The translations under genes and the position numbers were made by a program. The notes beneath the pieces were generated by a model, which was not told the DNA's origin, searched no databases, and worked only from the letters and a program-made list of their open reading frames with translations. A stretch of 64,000 nucleotides of DNA. Source: CAVSLM01 sp963728895 (lineage in GTDB: Bacteria; Pseudomonadota; Gammaproteobacteria; JBBQDK01). The first letter of the stretch is position 1. Each line of letters opens with the position of its first letter. Positions 27,889 through 36,890 of the stretch are shown piece by piece. The DNA lies in assembly GCA_963728895.1 (NCBI GenBank), contig CAVSLM010000004.1, positions 62,001 to 126,000 of the forward strand, given 5' to 3'.

Positions 27889-29316
27889 TCACCGACCCCG
27901 ATTTTTTGCGCGCACCTGCTCCAGGTGCCCGACCACCGCCTCGGCGCGCGCATGTGCGGATTTCACGCAGTCGCCCACCGAAATGCCGCCGCGATAGTTG
28001 GCGCAGAAGAACAGGCCCGGCAGCTCGCGTTCGGTCTGCTCCAGGGCGGCGACGCGCTGCAGGTGGCCCGGCGTGTACTGTGGTATGGCGCGTTCCCAGC
28101 GCTTCACACGCACGAATCGCGCACGCGTGGGGGTCTTCAGCAGTTCCGCCAGCTCGCGCACCACCAGCGCGGCGATCTGCTCCTCGCTTTGTTGCGCAAG
28201 CTCCGGCTGGCGCATGCCGCCGACAAAGGAGGTGAGCAGCACCTCGCCCTCCGGTGCGCGCCCGGGAAACAGGGTGCTGGAGAAAATGGTGCCGAGGATG
28301 TCGCGCCGCTCTGCCGCCGGGACCAGGAATCCGAAGCCGTCCAGCGGGTGCATGCCGGGCGCGCGTGCATAGGCACTCACCACGGCCGCCACCGGCGGAT
28401 AGGGAATTTCGCGCAGCACCGGCGCCAGGGACGGTGCCAGCTCACCGAGCAAATCCGCTGCGGGGCCGGCCGGGGTGGCCAGTACCAGCGCCGTGCACGT
28501 GTAGCTGCGCGGTCCGGCATCTGTGGCCGCCAGCAACGTATATCCGTCGCCGCCATGCTCGCTCGCGACACCATGCGTCACCGCCTCCAGGCGCGTAGCG
28601 AGCTCCACGCGGCGCAGGCGTTCGGCGAGCGCGCGCGTCAGCGTGCCCATGCCTTCGCGGAAGGAGAACAGCTCGGCACTTTGCTTGGACTTTTCCGGGT
28701 TGCGCTTGCGCTCGCGCCGGCCGCGCAGCTGCGCCTTGATCAAACTGCCGTAGCGCTGCTCGACTTCGAACAGCCTGGGGAATGCCGCGCGCACGCTGAG
28801 CCGCGCCGGATCTCCCGCGTACACGCCGGCAACGAAGGGATTGATCGCGTAGTCGAGGAACTCGCGCCCCAGGCGACGTACCACGAAGTCCGCGACCGTT
28901 TCGTCGCACGCGGGATCTGCGGGTGCGATGAAGGGCTCGCGGAACAGGCGTAGCTTGGAACCCCAGGAGAACAGCGGCGTGCCGAGGAAGGAAATCGGCG
29001 ACATGGGCAAGGCCACCAGACGTCCGCCGCGCAGGATGTAGCGCTTGGCAGCCGCGCGGTTGGCGTAGCATTTCCCGCCTTCCAGCCCGAGCTCACGAAT
29101 GAGCTCGGTAAGCAGCGGCGTGGTCTCCAGCGCGCTGTTGGGCCCGTCCTCCACCAGCAAGCCCTGCTCGCGGGTGGAGCGGATCGCACCGCCGGCATGG
29201 CGCGACTGCTCCAGCACCAGTACGTCGCTGCCCTGCTGCTGCAGCCGCCAGGCGAGCGTCAATCCGGAGATGCCTGCGCCGGCCACGATGACTTCCGCAT
29301 GGGTGGCGCCGCTCAA
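27889..29316 (-). CDS. hemY: Protoporphyrinogen oxidase (HemY/PPOX family)
   Basis: A 475-residue FAD enzyme that oxidises protoporphyrinogen IX to protoporphyrin IX in haem synthesis. The dinucleotide fold is AGAGISGLTLAWRL at the N-terminus, followed by EQSRHAGGAIRS and EDGPNSALETTPLL. The FAD-binding C-terminus has FFCANYRGGISVGDCVKSA. Length and motifs fit HemY rather than a general amine oxidase. The start is TTG 29316, which overlaps the stop of the upstream antiporter gene; no ATG gives the complete Rossmann fold. Confidence 0.88.
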   Translation of the reverse strand: MSGATHAEVIVAGAGISGLTLAWRLQQQGSDVLVLEQSRHAGGAIRSTREQGLLVEDGPNSALETTPLLTELIRELGLEGGKCYANRAAAKRYILRGGRLVALPMSPISFLGTPLFSWGSKLRLFREPFIAPADPACDETVADFVVRRLGREFLDYAINPFVAGVYAGDPARLSVRAAFPRLFEVEQRYGSLIKAQLRGRRERKRNPEKSKQSAELFSFREGMGTLTRALAERLRRVELATRLEAVTHGVASEHGGDGYTLLAATDAGPRSYTCTALVLATPAGPAADLLGELAPSLAPVLREIPYPPVAAVVSAYARAPGMHPLDGFGFLVPAAERRDILGTIFSSTLFPGRAPEGEVLLTSFVGGMRQPELAQQSEEQIAALVVRELAELLKTPTRARFVRVKRWERAIPQYTPGHLQRVAALEQTERELPGLFFCANYRGGISVGDCVKSAHARAEAVVGHLEQVRAKNRGR

Positions 29317-30569
29317 GGTGGCTGCTCCAGTCGCCTCGGACCGACCGTGCCCATCAGCCGGCGCACCGTCGTACCCTGTACCAGAATCGAGAACACCACC
29401 ACGGCGTAGGTAATGAAGACGATGAGATCACGCTCGGGTGCCGGCGGCAGCGACAGGGCCAGCGCCACCGAGATCCCGCCGCGCAAGCCGCCCCAGGTCA
29501 TGATCTTCACGGTCCCGGGCGCGACGGCACGGCGCAGCCGGGTAAGCCCGATGAGGGTGCCGACGCTAAGCAGGCGCGCGAACAGCACGACCGGAATCAC
29601 CACCAGCCCTGCGATCAGGTAATGGCTCCTGAAGGTGAGCACCAGTACTTCCATGCCGATCATCACGAACAGCACGGCGTTCAGGATTTCGTCGACCAGC
29701 TCCCAGAAGGTATCGAGGTTGCGGCGGGTCTTCTCGGACATGGCCATGGCTCGTCCCTGGTTGCCCGTGAGCAGGCCGGCCACGACCACGGCGATGGGGC
29801 CCGACACGTGCAACGCGCTCGCCAGCGCGTATCCGCCCGTGACCAGCGCCAGCGTGATCAGTGTCTCCACTTGGTAATTGTCCACCGTCTTCAGCATCCA
29901 GTAGCCCAGCAGGCCGATGCAAAGCCCGAAACCGATACCGCCCACCACCTCGTGGGCCAGGAGCCCGGCGATGTGGGCGGGCTCGGGCTGCGCGCCGCCC
30001 GTGGCCACTTCCACCAGTACAATGAAAGCTACCACTCCCACGCCGTCATTGAATAGCGACTCGCCCGAGATGATGGTCTGCAGCGGGCGCGGCGCACCGA
30101 GCTGGCGGATGATGGCGAGCACGGCAATCGGATCGGTGGGTGAGATGAGCGCCCCGAACAGCAGACAATAGACGAGCGGAACGGCTTCGCCGAGCGCTGC
30201 CAGCAGGTAGTAGGAGAGCACCCCCACCATTGCCGTCGAAACAATCACGCCACCGCTCGCGAGGCCCATTACGATCCAGCGCTGGCGTCGCAACTCGCTG
30301 AGGTTGACCTGCAGGGCCCCCGCGAACAGCAGGAAGCTCAGCATACCCTGGAGCAGTGCCTGGTTGAAGTGCAAGCCCTCGAGCATCTCCTTCGCCTGCT
30401 CCCGCAGACCGACGAAGCCCAGCTTGCCCAGTCCGATCAGCGCCAGGGACATGCACAAGGCGATCAGCATCACACCGATGCTGCCGGGCAGCCCCACGAA
30501 GCGGTAATTCACGTAGGAGAAGGCGGCGGACAGGGTGATCAGCACTGCCACCACATCGAGCAGATTCAT
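29313..30569 (-). CDS. Na+/H+ antiporter, CPA1 family
   Basis: A 418-residue membrane antiporter with about 12-13 helices. The cation-site region reads GALISPTDPIAVLAI and SGESLFNDGVGVVAFIVL, including the NDG motif expected of CPA1 (NhaP-like) antiporters. The conserved Arg loop is TWGGLRGGISVALALSLP. It should exchange protons for sodium, potassium or both at the inner membrane. The stop overlaps the start of hemY, so these are co-transcribed, though no functional link is evident. Confidence 0.9.
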   Translation of the reverse strand: MNLLDVVAVLITLSAAFSYVNYRFVGLPGSIGVMLIALCMSLALIGLGKLGFVGLREQAKEMLEGLHFNQALLQGMLSFLLFAGALQVNLSELRRQRWIVMGLASGGVIVSTAMVGVLSYYLLAALGEAVPLVYCLLFGALISPTDPIAVLAIIRQLGAPRPLQTIISGESLFNDGVGVVAFIVLVEVATGGAQPEPAHIAGLLAHEVVGGIGFGLCIGLLGYWMLKTVDNYQVETLITLALVTGGYALASALHVSGPIAVVVAGLLTGNQGRAMAMSEKTRRNLDTFWELVDEILNAVLFVMIGMEVLVLTFRSHYLIAGLVVIPVVLFARLLSVGTLIGLTRLRRAVAPGTVKIMTWGGLRGGISVALALSLPPAPERDLIVFITYAVVVFSILVQGTTVRRLMGTVGPRRLEQPP

Positions 30570-30618
30570 CCGCCGCCCCCGTTGCGCCGAGCCGGCGTGC
30601 GGCGTTGCGCCGTTTGGA

Positions 30619-31143
30619 TCACGGATACTGGCGTAGCGTCAGAACGTCGCCGCGCTGCGCGAAGTCCAGGTGCCTGAGAAAACTCATACCGAGCAGGACG
30701 TAATCCTGGTCCATGCCGGGGTTGATGGAGGCGCGCACGTCGCGCACCACGATGTTGCCCAGCGAAACGGTGTCGAGCACCGTGGCATAGCCGAGCACCA
30801 CCCCGTTCGCGGTCTGGTAGCTGCGTTGCGGGCCGGCGTGCAGCCCCAGCCGGCCGGCAAGCGTCGAGGGCACCGATACGTCGCTTGCACCCGTATCGAG
30901 GATGAACACGACTTCGCGCCCCTGGATGGCCCCGGTGGCGACGTACTGCCCGTAGTGATTGCGCTTCAGCACCACCTCATGCACGCCGGTGGCGTCAGTG
31001 TAGTAGTTGACCGAGCGGTTGGGGTTGCGCTGGCCTTCGAGCCAGGTGTTGAAGAAGAGGGTGAGTACCAGCAGCACGAGCAGCCACATCAGCACCAGCA
31101 TGCCCCGACCGAGACGTCTTTCTTGTTGCCCGTTGGCATCCAT
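30619..31143 (-). CDS. Retropepsin-like aspartic protease (TIGR02281 type)
   Basis: A 174-residue protein with an N-terminal membrane anchor (GMLVLMWLLVLLVLTLFF). A clan AA aspartic protease domain follows: FILDTGASDVSVPSTLA contains the catalytic DTGA, and LGNIVVRDVRASI plus LLGMSFLRHLDF complete the fold. It should act as a dimer on the outer face of the inner membrane. Its substrate is unknown. The start is ATG 31143; a GTG seven codons earlier (31164) is possible. Confidence 0.85.
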   Translation of the reverse strand: MDANGQQERRLGRGMLVLMWLLVLLVLTLFFNTWLEGQRNPNRSVNYYTDATGVHEVVLKRNHYGQYVATGAIQGREVVFILDTGASDVSVPSTLAGRLGLHAGPQRSYQTANGVVLGYATVLDTVSLGNIVVRDVRASINPGMDQDYVLLGMSFLRHLDFAQRGDVLTLRQYP

Positions 31144-31230
31144 GGTGCAGCGTAGGGAGCTCACGCATCGCAGGCCGCTTCACGGCTACTATAGCCGATC
31201 CCCGCGAGCGGTACAGCGGCGCCGGCCGGC

Positions 31231-32004
31231 TCAGGTGCGCACGCCGTAGCCGCGCCGCAGCAGGTACAGGCCGAAGGAAAATATCAGCACGATGAAGGCT
31301 ATGACAATCCCGTAGGAGATCGGCAGACTGATGTCGGAAGTCCCCAGCAGCCCATAGCGGAAGGCATTGACCATGTACAGGATGGGGTTCAGCAGCGAGG
31401 CGTGCTGCCAGAATTCGGGCAGCATGTGGATGGAGTAGAACACCCCACCCAGGTAGGTCAGCGGTGTAAGGACGAAGGTCGGCACGATGGAAATGTCGTC
31501 GAAGCTCTTGGCGAACACCCCGTTGATGAAGCCCGCCAGCGAGAACAGCATCGAGGTCAGCACCACCATGGTCACGGTCACGGTGAAGCTGTACATGGGC
31601 AGCGCCGCAAAGAGCAGCGACACCAGGCTCACCGCCAATCCAACCGCCATGCCGCGCGCCACCCCACCGGAGACGAAGCCCAGCAGGATAATGTAGTTCG
31701 GTACCGGAGAGACCAGCATCTCCTCGATATGGCGCTGGAACTTCGACCCGTAGAACGACGACACCACATTGGCGTAGGAGTTGGTGATGACCGACATCAT
31801 GATCAGCCCGGGCACGATGTAGTCGATGTAGGGGTGACCGTCCATGGGTCCGATCTGCGAGCCGATCAGCCGGCCGAAGATCACGAAGTACAGCGCCGTC
31901 GTGATCATGGGCGGCAGTATGGTCTGCAGCCAGATGCGCGAAAAACGCAGCACCTCCTTGACGAGTATGGTCTGAAACGCGATCAGCTTCTGCCGGAAGG
32001 TCAT
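31231..32004 (-). CDS. yadH: ABC-2 type permease, YadH-like
   Basis: A 257-residue inner-membrane protein with six helices. The YadH/ABC-2 signature includes SRIWLQTILPPMITTALYF near the N-terminus, and PTFVLTPLTYLGGVFYSI followed by LNPILYMVNAFRYGLLG in the C-terminal third. It partners the ATPase encoded immediately upstream: the ATPase stop at 32001 overlaps this ATG at 32004 by four bases. The exported molecule is unknown. Confidence 0.92.
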   Translation of the reverse strand: MTFRQKLIAFQTILVKEVLRFSRIWLQTILPPMITTALYFVIFGRLIGSQIGPMDGHPYIDYIVPGLIMMSVITNSYANVVSSFYGSKFQRHIEEMLVSPVPNYIILLGFVSGGVARGMAVGLAVSLVSLLFAALPMYSFTVTVTMVVLTSMLFSLAGFINGVFAKSFDDISIVPTFVLTPLTYLGGVFYSIHMLPEFWQHASLLNPILYMVNAFRYGLLGTSDISLPISYGIVIAFIVLIFSFGLYLLRRGYGVRT

Positions 32005-32939
32005 GGTACGGTGGCGACCTCGTGTTCGGTGTCCGCAACCAGATGCATGAACAGCTGTTCCAGGCGGTTGGTCTTGTTGCGCATGCTGAGCACCTGGATG
32101 TCATGGGACGACAGGTCCGCAAACAGCGCATTGAGGCCCTTACGCTTGGAGAGCTCGACCTCCAGCGTGTGCTCGTCGATCAGGCGCACGGCGTGCCCGG
32201 GCAGATCGGGAAGCTGCTGCAGCGGGGCGCCGAGATCCAGCACGAAGGTTTCGCTGTCGAGCTGGCCGAGCAGCTTGCGCATGGTGGTGTTCTCGATCAG
32301 CTCGCCCTCGTCGATGATGGCGATGCTGCGGCACAGGCTTTCGGCTTCCTCGAGATAATGGGTGGTGAGGATGATGGTGGTGCCTCGGGCGTTGATCTCG
32401 CGCAGGAACTGCCACATGGAGCGGCGGATCTCGATGTCCACCCCGGCCGTGGGCTCGTCGAGGATCAGCAGCCGCGGCTCATGCACCAGGGCACGGGCGA
32501 TCATGAGCCGCCGCTTCATGCCGCCGGAGAGCTCGCGCGCCTGACTGTAACGCCTGCTCCACAGCCCGAGCTGACGCAGATAGCGTTCGGCGCGCTCCTG
32601 CGCCACGTGCCGCGCGATGCCGTAGTAGCCGGCCTGGTTGATCACGATCTCCACCACCGGTTCGAAAATGTTGAAGTTGAGCTCCTGCGGCACCAGACCG
32701 AGGCAGGCCTTGGCGGCCTCCAGCTCGCGGTCCAGGTCGTAACCGAAGATGAGGACCTTCCCCGAGGTCTTGGTCACGAGTGAGGTGACGATGCCGATGG
32801 TGGTCGACTTGCCCGCACCGTTCGGGCCGAGCAACGCGAAGAAGTCGCCCTCGGCGACGTCGAGGTCGATGCCCTTGAGCGCCGTGAAGCCGTTGCGATA
32901 GGTCTTGGTGAGACCGCGGATGGAGAGAGCCGGGATCAT
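32001..32939 (-). CDS. yadG: ABC transporter ATP-binding protein, YadG-like
   Basis: A 312-residue ATPase. Walker A is GPNGAGKSTTIGIV, signature LSGGMKRRLMIARAL, Walker B LLILDEPTAGVD and H-loop ILTTHYLEEAESL. The C-terminal 70 residues (LDLGAPLQQLPDLPG onwards) are the usual YadG regulatory tail. It forms a two-gene operon with yadH. ATG 32939. Confidence 0.93.
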   Translation of the reverse strand: MIPALSIRGLTKTYRNGFTALKGIDLDVAEGDFFALLGPNGAGKSTTIGIVTSLVTKTSGKVLIFGYDLDRELEAAKACLGLVPQELNFNIFEPVVEIVINQAGYYGIARHVAQERAERYLRQLGLWSRRYSQARELSGGMKRRLMIARALVHEPRLLILDEPTAGVDIEIRRSMWQFLREINARGTTIILTTHYLEEAESLCRSIAIIDEGELIENTTMRKLLGQLDSETFVLDLGAPLQQLPDLPGHAVRLIDEHTLEVELSKRKGLNALFADLSSHDIQVLSMRNKTNRLEQLFMHLVADTEHEVATVP

Positions 32940-33110
32940 GTCAGCGCGAGTGTCCGGCGCGCCGGCGCCGGAACAGGCGCAGATTCTAGCACAGGCTTAG
33001 GACAGGCCCGTCCCGCTGACGCCCGCCACCGGTGGCGACGGGAGGCTGGATCCCGAACGGTTGCGACAGCCACCTTGCTCCTTATTTCATCAAGCCGCGA
33101 CGGGGTCGGG

Positions 33111-33308
33111 CTAGCGTCGCACCAGGTAGATCAGCAGGGTCACGAACAGCACCACGGCACCGATCGGCAGCAGCAGCGCGCGCCAGTCGTCTGCGGTCGC
33201 CTTGCGGCTGTTGGCAAGCGCCGCCTTGACACCCGGCCGGAACCACAACAGCACCAGTACGGCCACCACTCCGATCAGGATCTTTTCCCAAAGCCCCAGA
33301 GGTTCCAC
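33111..33308 (-). CDS. Small two-helix membrane protein
   Basis: A 65-residue protein with two membrane helices (ILIGVVAVLVLLWFRPGV and LLLPIGAVVLFVTLLIYLV) joined by a short polar loop (NSRKATADDWR). It starts with GTG at 33308 and has a GGGAG ribosome binding site six bases away; longer readings on this strand have no such site. I do not recognise a family. Confidence 0.6.
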   Translation of the reverse strand: MEPLGLWEKILIGVVAVLVLLWFRPGVKAALANSRKATADDWRALLLPIGAVVLFVTLLIYLVRR

Positions 33309-33558
33309 CGCAGTCTCCCTCTTTGCGTTCGTGCCGTGTGTGCGCGGCGTAGCCTGCCGCGCGAGCCAGACCCAACATAGCACATGCCGGCCGCGGCCCG
33401 GGTCCGCGCGATCCGCCGGGCCGGCGCTCGTGCGAACGTCCGGCCAGCCGCAGCCGCAGGTTCGGGGCGCGGTGCGGCGCCGGGGTGGTATCCTGCGACT
33501 GCGCCGTGCGCCCCTGCGGGCACTCTCCGACGCCATCCCATTCCCGGCGAGACTGCTC

Positions 33559-35046
33559 TTGCGCTTCTTTCGACATCCGGCCCTGGGCCGGCACCCCTGC
33601 CCCCGGCACTTCGACCGCAATCTGGTCGTCATCGGCGGCGGCTCGGCCGGTCTCGTGGCCGCCTACATTGCCGCCGCCGCGAAGGCCCGGGTAACGCTCA
33701 TTGAGCGTGCACGCATGGGCGGGGACTGTCTGAACACCGGCTGTGTGCCTTCAAAGGCGCTGATACGCTCGGCGCGCTTCCTGGCCGAGGCACGGCAGGC
33801 GGCACGGCTCGGCATGCGCAGCGCCGAAGTCCACTTCGATTTTGCCGAGGTCATGGCACGCATCGAGCGCGTGGTGCGCAGTGTCGCACCGCGCGATTCG
33901 GTGGAGCGCTACCGCCGATTCGGCGTCGAGTGCCTTACCGGGGCTTGCGCGCGCATCCTCTCACCCTACAGCGTGGAGGTCGAAGGGCGCACGCTGACGA
34001 CACGTGCAATCGTCATCGCCACCGGCGCGAAGCCGATCGTGCCGGCGCTGCCGGGTCTCGCACAGGCGCCGCACGTCACCTCCGAGACTTTGTGGAGCCT
34101 GCGCGAGCTGCCGCGGCGGCTGGTGGTTCTGGGAGGCGGTCCGGTCGGCTGTGAGCTCGCGCAGTGCTTCGCGCGCTTCGGCAGTGAGGTGAGCGTGATC
34201 CAGCGCCGCCAGCAACTGCTGCCGCGAGAGGACCCGGAGTTTTCGTTGCTGGTGCAGGAGCGCTTCCGGCAGGAGGGCATTGCCCTGCACCTGGCGCACG
34301 CGGCGCAGGCGGTGCGCACAGACCTCGGCGGCGCACATCGCCTGATCTGCGCGCACGAGGGGCGCGAGGTCGCGATTCCCTTCGACCTGCTGCTGCTGGC
34401 GGTCGGCCGCCGCGCCGACGTGGCGGGGCTGGGATTGGAGGAGCTGGGCGTTGGGCTTGGCGCAGACGGAACAGTGGCGCTGAACGAGTACCTGCAGACC
34501 CACCTGCCGAGCATCTACGCCTGCGGCGACGTGGCAGGTCCCTTCCAGTTCACCCATACTGCATCGCACCAGGCATGGTATGCGGCTGTGAATGCCCTGT
34601 TCGGATCCCTGCGCCGCTTCAAGGCCGACTATTCGGTCATCCCGTGGGCGACTTTCACCGACCCCGAGGTGGCGCGCGTCGGTGTCAACGAGATACAGGC
34701 GCGCGAACGCGGAATCGACTACGAAGTCACCCGCTTCCCCTACGCCGAACTGGATCGTGCCGCCGCCGAGGAAGCCACCGAGGGGATGCTCAAGATCCTG
34801 ACGGTTCCCGGCAAGGATCGCATCCTGGGGGCGACCATTGCCGGAGCGCATGCCGCTGACATCATCGCCGAGTTGGTCCTGGCCATGCGCCACCGCCTGG
34901 GGCTGCGCAAGCTGCTCGGCACCGTTCACATCTATCCGACCTGGTCCGAGGTGAACAAGCTGGCCGCCGGTGCCTGGCAGCGTGCCCATGCCCCGCAGCG
35001 GCTGCTGCGCTGGGTGGAGCGGTATCACCGTTGGCGGCGCGGGTGA
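33559..35046 (+). CDS. FAD-dependent pyridine nucleotide-disulfide oxidoreductase
   Basis: About 495 residues with a two-domain FAD/NAD(P) reductase layout. The FAD fold is VVIGGGSAGLVAAYIAAA. The redox-active disulfide is GGDCLNTGCVPSKAL, the second Rossmann fold VVLGGGPVGCELAQCF, and the FAD ribityl site YACGDVAGPFQFTHTASH. The dimerisation domain ends with the His-Glu-like LLGTVHIYPTWSEVNK in place of the lipoamide dehydrogenase HPT-E motif. It resembles mercuric-reductase-like enzymes that, in many proteobacteria, are fused to an N-terminal TVP38/TMEM64 membrane domain (recollection). That domain is absent here. The start is uncertain: TTG 33559 or GTG 33472; no ATG fits. Confidence 0.82.
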   Translation: MRFFRHPALGRHPCPRHFDRNLVVIGGGSAGLVAAYIAAAAKARVTLIERARMGGDCLNTGCVPSKALIRSARFLAEARQAARLGMRSAEVHFDFAEVMARIERVVRSVAPRDSVERYRRFGVECLTGACARILSPYSVEVEGRTLTTRAIVIATGAKPIVPALPGLAQAPHVTSETLWSLRELPRRLVVLGGGPVGCELAQCFARFGSEVSVIQRRQQLLPREDPEFSLLVQERFRQEGIALHLAHAAQAVRTDLGGAHRLICAHEGREVAIPFDLLLLAVGRRADVAGLGLEELGVGLGADGTVALNEYLQTHLPSIYACGDVAGPFQFTHTASHQAWYAAVNALFGSLRRFKADYSVIPWATFTDPEVARVGVNEIQARERGIDYEVTRFPYAELDRAAAEEATEGMLKILTVPGKDRILGATIAGAHAADIIAELVLAMRHRLGLRKLLGTVHIYPTWSEVNKLAAGAWQRAHAPQRLLRWVERYHRWRRG

Positions 35047-35189
35047 GCGAGGCGGCTACACCTGCAGAGACATCGGCGCTCAACCGCGTGGCGGAGCGGC
35101 CCGCGGCCGGGTTGACGGGCTCGCGCGGCCGTGGCAGCGTGATTGCTGAAAGACTACATGCGGCGCGATGCTTGCATTGATCAAGTGCC

Positions 35190-35765
35190 ATGTCCCGTTC
35201 ACGAATCTTGTCCAACCTGCTGGCTGCGGCGCTGCTTGGCAGTGCCGTTGCCGGTGCGTGTGCTGACCTCGACCCCGATACGATCTACGGCTGGAACCTG
35301 TACGATCCGAGCTTCGGCAACTCTGCCGCCGGTGCGCCAAGCAGCGACTATGCCGTGGTACGCAGCTCGCGCGACTACGGCTACCGGGGTTACGGGAATG
35401 GCGGCTACGGCTATCCAGGGTATGGCTATCCAGGATATGGCAATCCGGGAGCAGCGTATGGGGCACCCGGTTGGGGCTATCCGCCGGGCAATGCATACGG
35501 CTACGCCGGATATCCGGGCTACGGATACCCTGCGCGCCAGGCCTCTACGTGGGGTTATCCTCCCTTCGGATATGTGACGCGCGCGCCCGGACAGCTTCTC
35601 TATCGGAACCGCTTCCAGGCGGGCGACTTCCAGGGCTACGTCTACGGTGGGCTGGATCAGAACGGCGACTACTGGATGCGCGTCCGGGTGCGCGGACCTT
35701 TCGAGCGGCTGATGCAGCAGATGCTCTGGTACTGGCTATTCCAGAATCGGTATGCCGGGCGATGA
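35190..35765 (+). CDS. Secreted Gly/Tyr/Pro-rich protein, sulfur-globule-protein-like
   Basis: A 191-residue exported protein. The signal peptide is SNLLAAALLGSAVAGACA. Residues about 55-125 are built from GYGYPGYG-like repeats with regularly spaced Tyr and Gly. The C-terminal 60 residues are of normal composition (FQAGDFQGYVYGGLDQNGDY, then FERLMQQMLWYWLFQ). Gly/Tyr repeats after a signal peptide are the hallmark of sulfur-globule envelope proteins of purple sulfur bacteria, but other cell-surface proteins share such bias, so this is a suggestion. The TGA stop marks the start of the 42-bp direct repeat that borders the pyrF segment. Confidence 0.6.
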   Translation: MSRSRILSNLLAAALLGSAVAGACADLDPDTIYGWNLYDPSFGNSAAGAPSSDYAVVRSSRDYGYRGYGNGGYGYPGYGYPGYGNPGAAYGAPGWGYPPGNAYGYAGYPGYGYPARQASTWGYPPFGYVTRAPGQLLYRNRFQAGDFQGYVYGGLDQNGDYWMRVRVRGPFERLMQQMLWYWLFQNRYAGR

Positions 35766-35804
35766 TCCGCGGCAACTCGGCATTTCGATCCCGCGCTGAA
35801 CTTA
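35763..35804 (+). repeat. Left 42-bp direct repeat flanking the pyrF segment
   Basis: Begins TGATCCGCGGCAACTCGG and ends CGCGCTGAACTTA. The other copy is at 37166-37207 in the same orientation; the two differ at only three positions. It lies immediately outside the left inverted repeat (35805-35829). Confidence 0.85.
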
Positions 35805-36058
35805 CGGAAGTATGCGCTTGACGAAAGAGAGCGAAGCGAGGGCCGGTAGTCCCCGGTAGCGATGAGGGCGCACTGTTTACCCGGAGTCGCGAAGCGGCGC
35901 AGGGGAAACAAAGTAGCCATCCGACCATCGCGTCCAGCCAATGCGGGAGTGCTGCGAAGCCAGCACCGGGCGAAGCAAGGGTGTGGCGTGGCGGCACGGA
36001 CGCATCACAGAATCGTTCTTAGTGGAGCGACTTTGTACTTTCTTCCTTCTCGGACATG

Positions 36059-36099
36059 GAAACATTCTGCTTGACGCAACGATTTCGTCAAAATGTTTC
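36059..36099. other. Interrupted hairpin downstream of pyrF
   Basis: GAAACATT-CTGC-TTGACG, loop CAACGATTT, CGTCAA-AATGTTTC: two stems of 8 and 6 bp with a four-base bulge on one arm, just after the pyrF stop. No T run follows on the pyrF strand, so it is not an obvious terminator. The bulged-hairpin shape recalls recombination sites, but the integron attC core words are not present in place. Confidence 0.5.
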
Positions 36100-36104
36100 T
36101 TTGA

Positions 36105-36890
36105 TTAGTTGACAGTAGCCAGCTTAGGGCCGGGATGGTCCTCCTGAGCCCATGATGACGGTCTATCGCTCAATCCGCGTTGAATCTCGGAAACAATGTT
36201 CTCAGCGGCTTGCCTTGGATCAGGAGATCCCGTAATTGGACGTCCGACGACGAGATAGTCAGCCCCGTACATAATGGCCTGGTAGGGAGTCAAATAGCGC
36301 TTGTGATCGTCAACTGGGGCACCTTCCGGGCGTATCCCTGGCGTCACAATAATGAACTGTCTATCACGGAAGTGCTCCCGGAGTTCTCTAACTGATTCGC
36401 CAGAGGCTATAAGCCCATCACAGCCCGCGTCCAACGCTCTAGAGGCTCTAAAGTTTACAACGTGCGACACGGTCGCATCCTTTCCATACAATGCTTTCAT
36501 ATCCCAATCGTCGAGGCTTGAAAGCAGTGTTAGCATCAAGAACTTCAGATTTTTTGCATCCTTCGCCCCGGCTTTTGCTGCTATCAGCGTTTCGCTCACA
36601 CCCTCAAGCGTCATCAGTTCGATTAACTCAACAGAGTCCGATGGCGCATTCTTGATTGCTTGTTGAACCGTCTGAGGTATGTCGCTCATTTTGAGGTCAA
36701 GAAAAACCTTCTTGCCCATCCCGGTGAGGGTTCTCACCATGCTGAAATGGGTTCCGAAGAATAACTGCCAACCAACCTTATAGAAGTTGACCGCGCCATC
36801 AAGTGCATCAACCATGCACTTGGCCTCTGGTTCCGTATTAAAATCAAGCGCTACTATCAACCGATCCCTTGCGGGCAGATCATTTGGCAT
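36105..36890 (-). CDS. pyrF: Orotidine 5'-phosphate decarboxylase
   Basis: A 261-residue enzyme for the last step of UMP synthesis. Active-site residues are visible: Asp16 in LIVALDF, Lys38 in NFYKVGW, and the Asp65-x-Lys67-x-x-Asp70 set in FLDLKMSDIPQTV. The phosphate-site TPGIRPEG and GADYLVVGRPI follow. Family members are about 230-245 residues; this one has an extra C-terminal tail after EIQRGLSD. Start ATG 36890 has GGAG eight bases upstream; a longer reading to 36944 is less likely. Codon use is distinctly less GC-rich than in neighbouring genes, consistent with transfer inside the bounded segment. Confidence 0.9.
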   Translation of the reverse strand: MPNDLPARDRLIVALDFNTEPEAKCMVDALDGAVNFYKVGWQLFFGTHFSMVRTLTGMGKKVFLDLKMSDIPQTVQQAIKNAPSDSVELIELMTLEGVSETLIAAKAGAKDAKNLKFLMLTLLSSLDDWDMKALYGKDATVSHVVNFRASRALDAGCDGLIASGESVRELREHFRDRQFIIVTPGIRPEGAPVDDHKRYLTPYQAIMYGADYLVVGRPITGSPDPRQAAENIVSEIQRGLSDRPSSWAQEDHPGPKLATVN

